Part shown: piece by piece, positions 20,918 to 35,900 of the stretch
Layout: every line of letters begins with the position of its first letter
How positions within the stretch are numbered: the first letter of the stretch is position 1
Assembly: GCA_013397435.1 (NCBI GenBank)
Contig: VZRG01002563.1
Location: 1-64,000 of the forward strand
Origin: Erythrocercus mccallii
Lineage: Eukaryota > Chordata > Aves > Passeriformes > Dicruridae
Direction: 5' to 3'
Length of the DNA stretch: 64,000 bases
The notes under the pieces: generated by a model
What the model was told of the DNA's origin: nothing
The model's input: the letters and a program-made list of their open reading frames with translations, nothing else
Databases searched by the model: none
Program-made: the position numbers and the translations under genes

Positions 20918-23900
20918 ATGTGTCTACTGATGCTCATAAATGATTCATTTTAACTTCCAGCATTATTAGGGAGAGTCCTGGGGCTGAAGGGAGGGAAGAG
21001 ATCCTGGTAACCTCACCTATAGCACAGTGTGTTCGGTGTCCCACAGCTTGCCCTGTCTCGAAAATACTTTAAAGCCAGGATGAATCTAACACATTTCAGG
21101 GTAAGCCATTATTTGTAGACACCAAAAGTTGCCATAAATACCAGCACCTACTGTTCCCTTTTGGCTAGACATCTTCAGACAGCTATGGAAAACAATAAGG
21201 AACACTAGACTAAAGCTGAATTTACACTCTCAGAATATGATAAACAGTGGACATTTTTAGTGTAATACGAGCAGAATGCCCAGCTTTCAGAAAGTCTGTA
21301 CAGCACTCCCTCCAAGGGGAGGTCAGAACAAAACGATCAGTTACAAACTTTTCCAACTAAATTGTAAAATATGCAGACAGCATGCACTAAATTGAAGTTG
21401 ACAATAAAATTTAACCTAAAAATTACATAAATTGTTTACACTTTGTATGTATTTATTTTCTAGAACACAGCTTTGCAGCTTCTTGGCTTACTCCACCTCC
21501 CTTCCCCTGTAATTTTGAAAACCATTTCCAACAATATCTGTGAACAAAACCCATGTTAATTCTTTAACACAAAATTTGTTCTATTTTATTTAAGTTCCAG
21601 ACATATTTAATAAAATAAAACAACCACAATAGTGTTCTCTTTGCACTCTCAGTGACAAATACTTTAGCCGACAAATAGGAGACATGGATTGAAATTTCTT
21701 CTGGCAAAACCAGAATGAACATGTGGTACTAATTTCCTCCTATCCTTCTTACGCCTCTGTGCCAAGCTTTACTCCATAAGCTATCTTTTGAATCCCTCAA
21801 AGTAATTTTTTTGATTGAAAAAAAACCTAACCCTAAAATAAAAGAAAAAATAACCTCAGACAAACCAAGAAAAACTAAACACAAAAATCATTCATTGATA
21901 TAGAAAGATTCCGATACAATGACTGAAGCTCAGTGATTTGCATAAATGCCTGGATTCTAGACAGTGCTTTAGAAATCATGAAATAAAAAAGCTTAACAAA
22001 CAGTGAAATAACTTACTAAGCATAACCTAACAACTCAGGTATTGTGAAATAACTTCAGAGAAATTAAAGCAAAGAGAAAAATCAGCACATCAACAGTGGC
22101 TTTGGAAGGGAGCAGTTAAAAATTTGTACGACTGATGCATATGAAAGTGAATGTAATTTTCAATGTGTTCATATTTTGAAAATGTTAGCCAAACATTTTA
22201 AATGTTTGGCTAGTCAGTAGACAGACATAAAAAACCCTGAATCCTAAGTATTTCATTCACCTCTCATACATCTGAAAGATTTCTTTTTCTTAGTATTTAC
22301 CATTTGACTATTAAAATTCAACTCGCTGAAAAATTAAAAATTAAAAACACCACTCTTTCATAAGAAATAATTTGGCAGCCATACACACATAATCAACTTT
22401 CAATCAGCCTGCAAGATGGGAATGGTAGTGGTCAAGTCAGCCACCAGAGATCTGCCTACAAGCAGATGCACATACTAGCAGCCAGAGAACAGAATAGAAA
22501 AGTACAAAAGTTGGTCACAGTTTCCAAGAATATATTAAAATCCCCTCAAATACATCTAGTCCAATCTTCTGACTGAAATATCTTGGTAAATGAAAGCCTG
22601 TGACAAATAAAAAGAAAACAAATAAGCATCAGTAAGTGGCTGCACCTGTGGGTTCAAAGAGACTTAATTAAGCGTTTAAAATAATAAAGACCTGAATCAG
22701 GAGAAGAACACTTTCTGTATGGATATGAGTCACTGGCTTTAGTAAGTATGCTTGCTTAGATCCTTGAAGCTGCTTTGGTGCCTATCTGTCTCTGCAAGAA
22801 CATTATATAGATGCCCATCCCCAAAGCAAAGCCTCCCAGATACCCAAGTTCCTGCCTATCTGTGTCTGCAGAGCCATCCAATTGCTGCTGCCAGCTCACA
22901 GCTATCAGACTCGTTGGTCCTCTCACTCAAGCCCAAGCCTCATGACCCTAAAGTAAGAATCTTTAACAAGGTAGAAAATCATAGCATTCTGGCTCTCTTG
23001 ATGCACTCAGTCTGTTCTTACTCCTTTTGCCTACTAAGCCCTGCATCGTATTCCTTGCATTCAGGTCATCTATGCAACAGGGCCACCACCCAAAAAAAGA
23101 GCCCTGGGAAACTGAAGACAAACAGGAAACACAGATATGGTTCAAAGAAAGGTTTTGTCTCTCAGTTTATGGCCTCTGATGTGTCCCAACTGCTGACTTC
23201 CAAGGCAGGTTGCTGACATCTGTCTGAAGTGTCTCCTCCTGGATAGAAACTGTTCGCCTCCCCTCCTGACAGTGAGGCTGCCAAGCTGAGGCTGATGATC
23301 CCTTGGTTCCAGCTGAGGGTGCTTTCCCCTCTGCCTCCATCTTTTTCCCTCATACTTTACTCATCATTCACACAAGTTGTCCTCGAGGTTAGTACAGTAT
23401 CTTACACATCCAAAATTCTCTGACATGTACAAAGCAGATGATATGCCTGATGCAAGCTTGAAAATTTTGCATGATAGCATAATTATGAAGATTTAGGCAC
23501 TTCCAGAATTTAAGCTATTTAGGTTATTAAGTTTTTTTTAATGACCTTGAAGTTGGTCTTACAACAGTAAGACTACAGTTATGTTTTACAATAGGTTTAG
23601 TGTTCTTTTTAAATATTACTTATGTTGCAATAGACTGACACGTGATGAGCATTTACAGAGTGGTGGGACTGCTAAGGGTCCAAAACCTCCATAGCTTTCA
23701 ATTGCCCATTAAGCCACCAGGAAAGGGAGAAGAATGGATGACAGGGCATTGCAATCACAGAAAGAGCACCTGTAAATGGCACTGATGCAGTTCCACTGCA
23801 CCATTAATATATTTGGGAACAATAGAGAGGTCGCAGAAATCAAGTATCCAAGCAAGGAATCCTTTCAAGAAAAAGGTACACAAAATGACAGCTCAGCAGG

Positions 23901-26900
23901 GGAAAAAGGAAGGAATCAGAAATTATGTGAACTGAGATTAAAGTGTTTTGGTGCAAGTCTCATCTACTAGAAAGCTGGGGTAACTGCAGTTGTTAAAAAA
24001 CACTTTTCAACTTATGCATGTTTCAACAAGCAGCCCTAAAGTTAATTTTTTGTACTTGGTCATATAATTGTATTTCTTTGATCACTGGACCTGATCTCAT
24101 AGCAATGACTGACAGCATAAAAAGATACCTGTCAAGATGGTATATTTGAAATCATTAAGTGGCATCACCCTCTGCTCCTGAGAGTTCAAGAATATTCAAA
24201 TTTAACAAGGAAAAGGGATAGAGAAGAAAAAAATCAGATTAACTCTAAAATAAGTACATTTGTTAAGAATCCACATCTGACATTTAGAAGAGTCATATTA
24301 CAAGGGCTACAGGCTGGCAAACTAACATGATCTCTGTCACAGAACACACTTGGAGTTTCTTAAAATTTATAAATTAATTTGCAATGAAGTTGCCTTTCAT
24401 CAAAGAGCCTGAAAGCACTGGCAGGTATTCTGTTAAGTGTAAGCAAGCATTACAACATCATATTTACAGATGAATTAGGACAAAGAAATGCTTCAAATGA
24501 AATCTTAACCAAGAAGTCTATGTGTTTTAAGAAGTATATGGCAGCTTTGTCTTTCTAGAAGCTGGAGGAAATTAGTAGCATTAAATAATTATAGGTGGTT
24601 TCTGACACAACGAAACCACCAGTCTTCATACAAGGAAACGAAAAACTCCTTCAAGGAAGCTCCCATCCCATCCAAGCTGGACCATCACTTGGAGTTCTGA
24701 TGGAGCTACTTGCTCTCTTGTCTCAGCCCTTTTACTGGCTTTCCATTAACTGTGTAAGCCCCTATTTTGCTCCCTGAAGTAGGATGTTTTTTCAATACCT
24801 CTGGTGCAGAGGAACACACACCCCTATAATGTTGCAATATATGCAGAATTCAGAAAGGTCAATTACAGGACATGTACCTCATGACAGCAGGCAACATAAT
24901 TTGTGCTTAAGGCATATTGTCAACATATTTAGAATAGAACCTAGGTAAAATGCTAACCCATGTACCTTAATAACAGTAACAACAATGACCGGGTTAACTG
25001 AATGGAATATAACCATAAAAATTACATAACTTTCAATTAGTAGGTTATAATAAAAATAAAAATTTGATTTGTTTACCAAAAAAAAAAACCAAAAAAACCC
25101 AAAAACACCCAAACACAAAAAACCAAGGCCCCAACCCCTTTTCACAAATTGAAGCTAGAATTTATAGCTGAGTAATTTGCCAGGCAGTCTACTCTAAGTA
25201 CACAAAGTTCACTTTCAAATGAGCTTGTTCCCAACTATATTTAAAAACGGAACTGGAATAAGCTAGCGCTACTGTAAATTCAAACCTCAGCTCACTGAGC
25301 AGTAACTTTCCCACACAGAGAAACCTATAAATCACCCAGCCTCTGATTATAACCCACCAGTCTAATTGCCTCAACAATCCAGTAGATCCCATGGATCTGT
25401 TACCTGTACAGGCAATGCTAATTGGAAGAGACTCACTCTGAGCAGTGGAAGTTGAAAGAATAGAACATGGTGAGACATTTATTAGGTTGGATCATAGAAG
25501 ATTTGAGACTCTCTGGAAGAATGCAAATTGGCTCCTAGTCTGATCTTTAATTTAAAGCTTTAATTTTTAGTGAAACTTGTTTGTTGTTTAAAAATATCCA
25601 TTTTCTCCTCTAACGCTTTTTTAGTAGATGTTTGTTTAAAATTTTGTTCTATAGGAGTAGAGTTCAACATCTTGGGGCACAGGTCCAAAATACAGATCTC
25701 TATCCCGGCAAAAAAGTGAGTCTCAAGTACTGTTATTTGCAATATAAAGAGCTTTTGATTTCAGCTGAGAACTATTTAATGTTAAAAAAAGAGATGAGGA
25801 AATACTTTTATTCTAACAAACTGAGTTCAACACCTGAGTGATGTAGCTTTCTCAAGATTTCTGAAATTTTCCACACATTGCTTATTTGGAACTTAAAAAC
25901 ATGCAATACATCTGGGGGGGGGTGGGGATGAAGTTGTTGTTAGAAGAAAAATCAGTTAAAATTAACAGGGACAGACTTCTAAAATTCTTGTCTCAGATCT
26001 CTACAGTAGATATTTTAAACATATACACAATATGGTTTATAAAGAAGACAGTAATGTGTATGAAGAGTAGGGAAGATGCCTTGTATCAGAAATATAAACC
26101 CCAATTTTTATTTTTTTTAAACATGAAGAGGCACACTTCCTACAATGAGAAATAGCATATTAACTCACTTGTAGGCTCTGGTGTCACTTTGGGGTTGTTT
26201 TCTCTGCTTATTCAGGAATAATTAGACAGCAGGTTTGGACAGACAAACTAACACATTCGCTGGAATACCAATCAATGGCATTGCTCTAATGGTATTTGCC
26301 TCAGCTTTCAGAGTCTTCCCAATAGTAAGGGATTAGCAATTGATTTTAGTGAAACATGGAGCTCTGTTTTCAGCAGTGTAAATACAGCACAAGAGAGAAT
26401 AAAAAGTGCCAGAGGGGTAAGGAACCTGGAAGTGCTGGCTTATATGGAGGCAGGCAGTAGCACAAACCAAAGCAATAGCTTTTGTTCCCCTTTGATGGAA
26501 GAACTTCTTTGTATTTTTTAGCTGTGTTATAGGTTCCACTCCACTTCTGATTGCTCATCCAACTCAAACTCTGCTCCTGCAACAGATTTTTACTTCAAGT
26601 TCATTACTTTGTCATAAGGGACAGACAGGTCACCTCAACCACTAATGACAATGTATGAAAGGAGGTCAAAACATAAGTCAGGCCTGGCATGAACATAGCT
26701 GATGTCTCTCAATATAAAGCAGCAAATACTTCCAGCTCCTGTACAAGCATGGCACACAAATGTAATCTTAGAATGATGCAGCAAATATTTTCAACTCTTT
26801 TACAAGTCCAGCTGTACAGACACAGATATAAACATCTACACCTTTCTTTGAAGGCCCATTTCTACCTTTACTAGAAGTTCCTGAGTCAGTAGGCTTTATT

Positions 26901-29268
26901 TTACTGCAATAAACATTCTTGGCCTGCTTTGAAGAGTCTGCCTTTTGGCAAGAAGATCCTTGATGTCATACATGATAACACATGAGGTGTCATAAAGCAC
27001 CTTCACACAGAGTGGCTACAATCAGATTTTTAACACGACCATTTCATAGTATTTTATCTTTTCTACAATAGTTTCTGATAAACACCTAATTTTATATTAA
27101 ATAAGTTTTACTAAGAAAAATACCCATTAATATGTTCTATTAGACTATATGGGTTCTACCATCTTAAAAATGGAAATACAAAAGAAGTTTTACAAGATTA
27201 TCTGAGAAAGGTTTAAGATTAAGAAAGAACCTGAGCTTAATTTAGATTCAATATACAGTTGTTATCCAGTAAGCTGTCATACACACAGTGCAAGTGTTTT
27301 GGCAAAACTTTGAGTAGCTATTCTTGATTCAGCATTAATTTATACCAACAAAAGACATTACAGATTTCACAGGAAGACAGCTGATTTGGTTGTTTGGTTA
27401 GAGATTTTTAGCAAGATGCAGTATGCTTACTGGACTGAATTTTAAGTTAATAAACTGGGTTTAGACAAGTGTAAGGTGTTAGTTACATCTTCCCATGCTT
27501 AGTTTTGACCTGAAAATTGGAATGGACGTCTTGTTTTCACAACTTTCAACGAAATTCCTTCACGCATTGAAAACCATAGCATAGGAATGAATATGCATTC
27601 TTTTACACCAAGGTGACTAGTATTTCAGAAATTATTTGCTACGCACTGTTCCCCTCGGTACACAGGCAACTTCTCCTAATGCATCCGAGGAAAATTTCAT
27701 CATGATGAAAGTAGTGGAATGACAACTTAATTGCATCATAAAAATAAGCAAGAAGACACCTACACACCCAGATATCACATACTTCAAGCAGCACCATCCA
27801 GTTTTTCTAGTCAGATTTTAAATATGACTGCATTTTAAGGACGTACTAAAATGCTTTGGGCAAGTTTGCTACCTATAAGCATTGGATTCTCTGCTTGCTG
27901 AAGTTACAGTAGCCATAAACTTGGTTTGCTGCATTTTAAACTAATGCAGCTGCCCTCAGTAATGTCTTGGTCTAATTGTGAGCTCAATTAGGTTATAAAG
28001 CTTTTCTTTAACATCAAGTTTCTCAGTTTCTGTACAAAGAAACTGACTACTCACAAGTTCAATGGCAAATAATTTTGCTACACTAAGAAATCAGTAATAT
28101 TATCAGGTCTATTTTTTTGCTGGTTTCAAGTACCACATGTTAGAGAGTGCCATCCTAACATCCCATACAATAATCTGAAATGAGTTCTTTTTCATAAGCA
28201 CACATCCAGCTGAGCAGTAATTATAGTGAAATGTGCTGTCATCTTTCCAAAGAATAGTAATTAGGGCTATGAGCCTGGATGTCTTGTATGCTTATGGAAA
28301 CATTTTTTCTTCCCAGCTAATGATCAGCCAAATAGTAAATCATTAAAAGGAAAATGACAAAGGGTGTGGGTAGTGACTGTCATCAGCCTGGTTCACCAGC
28401 CCCAAACTTTGTCATCTTCCTTTGGAAGAGAAAGCTTGATGATGCCAAAGTTCAAATTCTTTGTGCTTCTTTGGAGAAGAAAACAAGTATAGCTAATTAA
28501 TCTTGTTATTCTTTATTGGTAACAAATCTCTTCCTTTTTACTGATATGGGAAAACATCTTTGTATTAGACAGACTATCCCTATTATGGGGGCTGAAAGGA
28601 GTCAAAACTGTCTCACAGAAAATGTAGCAATGTATCTATTACTACTACAATAATTTATAACACCTAAGCTCAGGTGATATAAGAGCTCAGGCATATACCT
28701 CTCTGAAACTAACTTAGAATAGCCATCACCTTGCACTTTCTAGTCAGACCAATTTTTACTGCTCACGTACTGCTTGCCAGGAGGAATGGAAAAGACCTCC
28801 CAGGCTGCCTCACTGCTCCATTTTTCTGAGAACAAGAATAATTCCTGTTACATGCAGGTAACAAAGTACGTATTGGACATGAAATCTGGAGCTGGTTTTG
28901 GTTTAATGTCACTGTGTCAGATAAATATTTAACAAAGTAAATATTACCAACTCTTGGTATTATTATTATTATTTTTTTTAATTTTGCAATTAACACTAGC
29001 AGTTGCAACTGGTACCTTCTTTGCAGTTTTTTGAGTGATACATACTATTGTGTTATATAACCAATGCACCAGTAACTGTAACATTTAGACTTAGGAGAAC
29101 CAGACTCCAGATATACAGGAAAAGTTGCTTCAAACCTAACAGTGTAGGTGTGACTTTAGCTCTTATCTTCCAAATTATCTGTGACCTTATCCTAAAGCCC
29201 TTACAGCAAAGTTTTATCCTCTCCACAATTTCAGTGAAAAATCATATTGTTAATCAAATAAGCACCTT
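20918..29268. other. No gene recognised (transglutaminase to GC-rich insertion)
   Basis: AT-rich DNA with only short, unconserved open frames; the longest (22,752-23,216) shows no domain. It contains a 27-bp near-perfect palindrome (22,186-22,212), a G-run at 25,915-25,922, an A/C-rich patch at 25,077-25,130 and a TAT microsatellite near 28,960. Confidence 0.5.
22186..22212. repeat. Perfect 13-bp inverted repeat with 1-nt spacer
   Basis: Arms TAGCCAAACATTT and AAATGTTTGGCTA are exact reverse complements around a single T. This is one of the tightest palindromes I noticed in the window. It could be a dimeric protein-binding site (TTTGGC half-sites) or chance. Confidence 0.95.
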
Positions 29269-29961
29269 TTTTTTTTTTTTTCTCTAATCTCAAGTGTCAA
29301 GAATGGGCCAGGAGACCAGCTCCTTTTTGAAAAGGCCTTTATTAAAGACAGCTCTGGGGTGGGGGCCCGAGGGTCGCGCACACCGCCGCTGCTCCCACTG
29401 GACAACGCTGAGGAGGAGGCGTTCAGCTTTGCCGCACGGCAGAGCTGGGGCTTCCGGCCTCACGGGAGTCCCTGGGAAAATGCAGATGGCTCGGGGTCTA
29501 GGGGTGTCTTCCTGGTTGGGCCCGGTTTGGTCATGGCAATGAGCAGGGCTCGGCTCCAGTGATGATTCCTGGCTCCTCGTGGCTTTTCCAGGCTGGTGCC
29601 ATAATCTTTTCTCTGCTGCTGCATGCTGTCTTGTCAATCTGAGAGTCCAAATTATGCCCGATGGCCTTAATTTGCATATGGCTTGTGCGCAAAGCCTCTT
29701 GGGAGCAACGGAAGTGGTTCTCAACAGCAAGGGGGTATGGGGGTACAATAAAAAAGGGGTCAATGGACTTAGGGAGGAGGGATCTTCAACTGCAATTACA
29801 ATAGGTAAGTAATTAACATCATTAACAATGATAGACCTTTTAAGAAGAACCTTTAACAATGGTAAACTTGTTAACTTGAATCTGCAATCTGGGATTTTAT
29901 TCCTCACATCAAGTATGGCAAAATTAGGTGAATTTTCCCTCAATGCGTGAACACATTCCAA
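29269..29961 (-). mobile_element. GC-rich retroelement-like insertion, possibly an LTR or retrocopy
   Basis: The sequence between about 29,285 and 29,700 is abruptly GC- and CpG-rich. On the minus strand it carries ATGCAAAT, then AATAAA (29,338-29,343), a CA-ending stretch and a 14-base A run (plus-strand T run, about 29,269-29,282). These fit an old solo LTR or a polyadenylated retrocopy. A 223-codon minus frame (29,290-29,961) shows no protein signature. The upstream boundary is uncertain, and no target duplication or family was identified. Confidence 0.35.
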
Positions 29962-32900
29962 TGTAAATAAATTTTTTTAACCTATTGCTAATTTTGAGCT
30001 TGTTCAGAAAAATAATTTTTAGAACATAAGACACATCAGCACAGAAAGAAAACAAATTGTGAAGATGATGACAGCAAAGCAGAACTGAGAGATTATTGTT
30101 CAATTAAAAAAATGCTTCCCTCTTTTCTAAATACTCTGAATAATCTTTTATTGTTTTTTTTTCCTTTTCCAACCAAGTAAATGTCATCAAATCTACTCAA
30201 AACTATTCTCCTTGCAAGTATTTGTTTTTCTTCTGCCAAGCAATGATACATTTCAGGTTTTGCATTTCTTAAGCCAACAAACTGCATACAAACCACAGAC
30301 AAGTTAAGACACAAAGGAACACATTGCATTTCATCAACCTCACCATGATGAAGCCGGTTTGTACATATTCCTGGAGCATTTTATTGCCCACATTTAAGAA
30401 ATTTCCAAAGTGAGATGGCTGCTATTCATACTCGTAACATAAAAAAAAATTTTAAACTGATAACCCTCCACAACAATATAATTTAAACACAACCCCAGTA
30501 AAGTATGATAAAAGATAGGACACAGGACAAGAACAATAATGGCTTAGGATATTATGCAAGATTTACAAACAATGTAGTTACAATCTGCATTAAGCATTAC
30601 AAGCAAGCTAATAATGCAGCCTGTGGTTTAATACCAACACAATAACCAGAGATATATATTTTTTCAGATGTTTGATGTTGGACACACAAAACTGTAATTA
30701 TAGGGATGTTTCCATTTAGCTGTGTGCAAGGAATGGCAAACACATTATAAAAGCCTCGTGCGCAGAAGGAACAGGCTGGCAGCACCTCCAGAGCACGTCT
30801 ATCTGACATTTGTCATTTACCACGGTCAACAAATCACTCCTGCAGAACAGGTTACACAATTGTACTGAAATTCCACTGCTTTCATTATGACATCAAAGAG
30901 CTTCCAATCTAGGAAAACATCAGGGCTGATCTGGATCTCAGAGCTTGTTTGCCATTATGGCAGTATTCTTCTTTAACCATTTTTCTTAATGGACATATAT
31001 GTATTATAAATTTCATGATCTATTAGGACACATATACACTTTACTAGGCTTTTCTAATGCATGCTGCTGCACAATGCTCTCCCTTTTGTGTTAAAAATTC
31101 CAGTAGATTTTCCACACTGAGAAACAGATTTATTAGATCTTTTAAATAAGTAAATCCAACACATCCTTCAAAGTCTGTCTATACCCTGACTAAAATATAT
31201 TCTTCTCCCTATGGTTTTTCCCATACATATTCAATTAGTATTTATGATTTGGTGGAAATCATGACAAAGTTATGAAGCATACTAATTTGTTTATAAGTCA
31301 TTTATACTTTATTTATTTGTAAAGTAATTTATAATCTACTGAAAATTAGATAATTTTTCCTGCACGTCAGTGTTTATTGATACAAGTTTATCTTGTTCAT
31401 ATATCAATCCTTGTTTATATAATAAAGAAAAATCTGTATTTAAATCTGTATCCTGCAACTTTACTGACCTTTCAAAAGTATCCGTTTTGACAATCCATCA
31501 GTATGATATAAAATATACACAAATTTGACTATATCTGGCAAGTTAACTTTCTGAAACACTCAGCTTATAGTCTTTCAAGCTAATTTAGAATATATATATA
31601 GAAATTCTTGGAGCAAAAAAAGTAGGTAAAAATGACAGAAAAAATAGCATTTTTCCTTACTAGACATATTATTAATCTGAATGACTTTTCCTATAGACAA
31701 ATTTTAATAGATTAGGAAGTTTATTAAAAAAAAAAAGCTCTTCCATAAAACAGAAAAAAATGCATTACTATTTTAAAAAAATGAGTGCCTGCTATACTCT
31801 AAGTTGGAATATAACTTCTCATTTCTTATTAAGAATCACTATAAAACACAGCTTAAAAGGTAATCTAAACACAACTGGAATAAAGTGCGTTTTTTTAAAA
31901 TGTCATGATATTTGTTATAACTATTTGTTATATTAGAAGTGCAAATATGTAACAAATTAAGGCATATATGGCATATTTTTGAATCATTTGATGACTTATT
32001 TGTCTACCATTAATTAGTTATTTAACTATTAATTTCAAAACAAATAGGCAAAATGTAATCATATCTCAGCTAGTGCAGTGCTCAGTCACCTGGGGATTTT
32101 TTTCTTTTTTTTCCTATTAGTGAAACAGGCACAGAAAACAAGAATTAAAACAGAAAATATTGGAGGACACACACAGAGACTAAAGTTTTTATTATCTTTC
32201 CAGGAGTTCCTACACAAAAAAATCATACTGAGTGTTTGGTCAGATTGCCAAATTAGCTAACATTTATGTATTATCAGCATGATGCAGACCTAAGACAGGT
32301 TTATGAAGAGCATTCAGGCACTAAGTGGAGGAGGTTCTTGGTTTCCTTTAAAGTGGCATTCCATTCTTTTGGTGAAGAACTGCCTAAATATCTCACATAT
32401 TGAGCTATTGAGTACTCAGAGAAAGAACTCACACTCTACCGTTTTGAAGTATATTTGAAAAACAAGTTGGTAGACAGCTATAAAAGTTGCATTTTAGAAG
32501 AAAATTTAGTGTAAGAAATTCAGTTCTATGACAATCCCATAGTGCACCACATGAGAAATGTTTCTAGAATAGGACAGAGTATCTTCACACTAGAAATGCC
32601 TGCATTCATGAACTACAGTTGAGTAGAATTTGTATGATGAGAAAGATACTAAAATTAACAAACGTCTAAATATAACCCACTTTATTTTGCTGCCTCTGTC
32701 CCAAATACAGACTACTGAAGAGTATTCCAGCATGGAGAAAAATAGCATATTCATGGATGAGTCACAACAGTAAAACCAAATGCATGGAGTTACAGTAGTC
32801 ATGCTTCAGGAAAAAGAAGAAAAATAGGGTTGAATTATTTTTTTTCTTTTCTTTGGTTTGGAGACAGCATCATCATTAACATTTTGTAATGTAACTTGGA

Positions 32901-35900
32901 ACAGTACAGTGAAGTAATTTTCAAGCAAATGTACCATTTTAGCTACAGAAAGCTACTATTTTGGATGACTCAAAAGACAGCTGAAGTGGGTAATCAAAGC
33001 ATTTCTGAAAATTTGTTTATAAAAATCATGCAAACGGCTTGCAGCAGATAATTTAGCTCTACAAGTAATATTACAACTTTGACTCAATCCTAACTTAAAC
33101 TCATGGAATGATTGTAGATCTGAATCAAACCTGTGATTCCTTGTAGCAATATAGCCCTCTTTTGAGTAGGATGCTTTTTTAACTGACAATCATCTTTTCC
33201 TCAAATACATATATTAGAATTTTAAACAGTTGACCAGTTGACCAATTACACAAATTATTTAAACTGTTGACCAATTACTTTCAAACATAAAGCATTGAAA
33301 GCCATTTCTGGGTTTTATTGCTTGACTTTAACTAGAGTCACAAAGCAACTCTTCTGAGTGGTGGGGATCATGAATGAATGTTAGAATATTGCAAAGAGAA
33401 AACATTAAAGGAAAAGACTTTAAAACTTTATTATTTGAATTTTCTTTTTTTTTCCCTTTGTTATGCTTTTTTTTCCCCAAATTAATTACTTCTAAATATT
33501 CAATTATATTTTAGTTGCCTTGATCTAGGAGGACTGGTTGAGGCTGTTGATTATTAAGATCCCACATTTACACACATACTGAGAGACTTGGTATTTACTA
33601 ATATTATCATGTTAACAGAGAGAAAAGCAGCTGGAAGATTAGGACTTGAAATCCCAATTAAATTCCATGGTCTGTTCTCACAAGCAATTGTCCAGTACTG
33701 TCTAAACTTTTTATTAAAAAAATGCAAAGTGTTAACTACAGAGATATTCCCATGGCATTCTGAAAGTATTTTTTTCTCGGGGGGGCGGGGAATCTATATT
33801 TTCTCTATTAATCTCCTAGTAACAGAATCATGTGCTGTTAAAAAATTGAATTATACAAATGACTGACAGTTATAATCTTTTTCTCTTTTTATTCATTAGT
33901 GTGATTTTTTCCTGAATCTCAGAAGACTTAAAGGATGGATAATTAAACAATCCTTTAATATTGCCCTCATGTGAATACATTAAACTGTAAGACATAGATA
34001 ATAATTTAAATAGGCATATTATCGCTGTTACCTCTGTGAGAGTAACACCTGTGATCTAAGTATGAAATTTTATTTCATTAATGATTAATTTACTTTGAAG
34101 TTTTATATTTTGTCTCTCACTGGGATTTTCAGTTTTAAAGGCAGTTCAATAGTTTCTATGCTTCCACCATTAACATATAAAGACATTTCATAGCAACTAT
34201 GCAGCTATATGGAGTCTGTAAAATTATAAATTTAGATTATTTACCATGATGCAGCAACTTACTCTAGAAATGTACTGAATGTTAAATGGAATGCAAAAGC
34301 AATGAGAATGAAGTAAATTTGTTTAGAATTCTGTTTCAACCAGTTGTGTTTTAGAAAGTTGAAAGGGAGAGGTTATTTTGCTTTGAAGAAGAAACTTCTG
34401 TTTAATGTACGTATTACCTTAGTCTTTTATCTCCTAGGATCATGGTTCAAACACTTCAAGGAACCACAGTTTACCAGATCTCAACTATAATTCTGCAGAA
34501 CCAAGTTAATACTTTTCTTTTTTCTCAGAGACTTGGGTGTGGCATAGCCTGAACAGCACCATAAAAAATCGAACATTTCAGCTCACTGCAGCAGACACAG
34601 ATACTAGAAATTACATTAATTAGCAGTCTTAATCCTAAGATTTAATGAATACAGGCAAATTGACTTTTGTGATGTTTGGGGGTGGCATTCTACAAGACAA
34701 CATATGCTGAATCATCATTTTTTCTGTTTAATTTCTGTAGGTTGCACAGAAATTTAGGGCTTGCACAACCAGAAGTTTGCTAACACAATACCTATGTCAA
34801 ACAAGCAATTCATAAAAAAAAAATACCTTGCAAAAAGTTAATAAACTACAGTGGTAGAAACATCTGAAAATCCACAGAGGTCTTATAATTCTATTCAAGC
34901 ATAAACTATTTGAACTAATTGGGAATTATTCTTGTAAGTACTACATAAGCTGGTCATATCTCAAACAAGGAAAATTAGATCTTTTCATTCTGAGAATTAC
35001 CCTTGTGGCTTATCAGTTGCATGGGACACAGTAGTTTGTTTCTAAGGTAGTTTGTTTCTATCTATGTTAACAAAGAAGGGGAAGGAGAAAGAGGTCTCCA
35101 TGAATACACCTTGGTTATTTGAGAATCAGAGCACCATTTCAGCAGTCTGGAAAAACAAAGAACATTAGCTCTGCTCAGTTAAAATCGTTCTGCCAAGAGA
35201 ACATCAACTCTTTGACAGTAACCGTTCTGATTTCCACAGACACTGTGCCATTGTATTAAAATTATTCCCTTCTAGATCACATCATCTTCTTTCTTTAGAT
35301 TTCACTCAAAACTATAAAAATAGGAGACAAGGAGGAAAGAACAGGACTGAAGAAAAACCCAAAAGCCCACATTGCTTTTTAAATCTGAAAAACTGTGCTC
35401 TGCATACTTAGTATAATTAACAGGGCATCAATTGCTGATCCTAAGATTAACTATATGAACACCAAGAGTAGCAGATATGTCTATTTTTACAGTAATTGTG
35501 GAAATTAATAAATGCCTAGGGGAAAAGTAGCTGACAAGACTATGTGTATCATCTGAGTTCAAGATAAAACATCAGCACATGCTATCTCTATGTTCATCAC
35601 TAATGGGAAGCCTTAAATCCTGCATTAACTGCAGCAAAAAATTCAAAAGGAGCAAATATGAAATTCTACAGTTTTCTAAATATAGGAGTGAAATATGATA
35701 ATTCTTAAGCAAAAAGTTCGAAGACAGCATGTTTTCTGTACTGCATACAAATCTGTTCAATCTCATATCTGCAAGTTACCCGGAGCAAGTTTTTATCTTA
35801 TTATAATAATAAAATAGGTCATTATTTTCAACTCAGTCAGTCAAAATTAATGAGCAAATCTATGTAAAATACTAGAATATTGAGCATGTTGGACCACTAA

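Noticed and set aside
22752..23216. 154-codon plus-strand ORF
   Set aside because: Low-information sequence without family features; no supporting signals around it.
29290..29961. 223-codon minus-strand ORF
   Set aside because: No domain or motif was recognised. The frame spans a GC-rich repeat-like block joined to AT-rich DNA, so chance openness is likelier than a gene.
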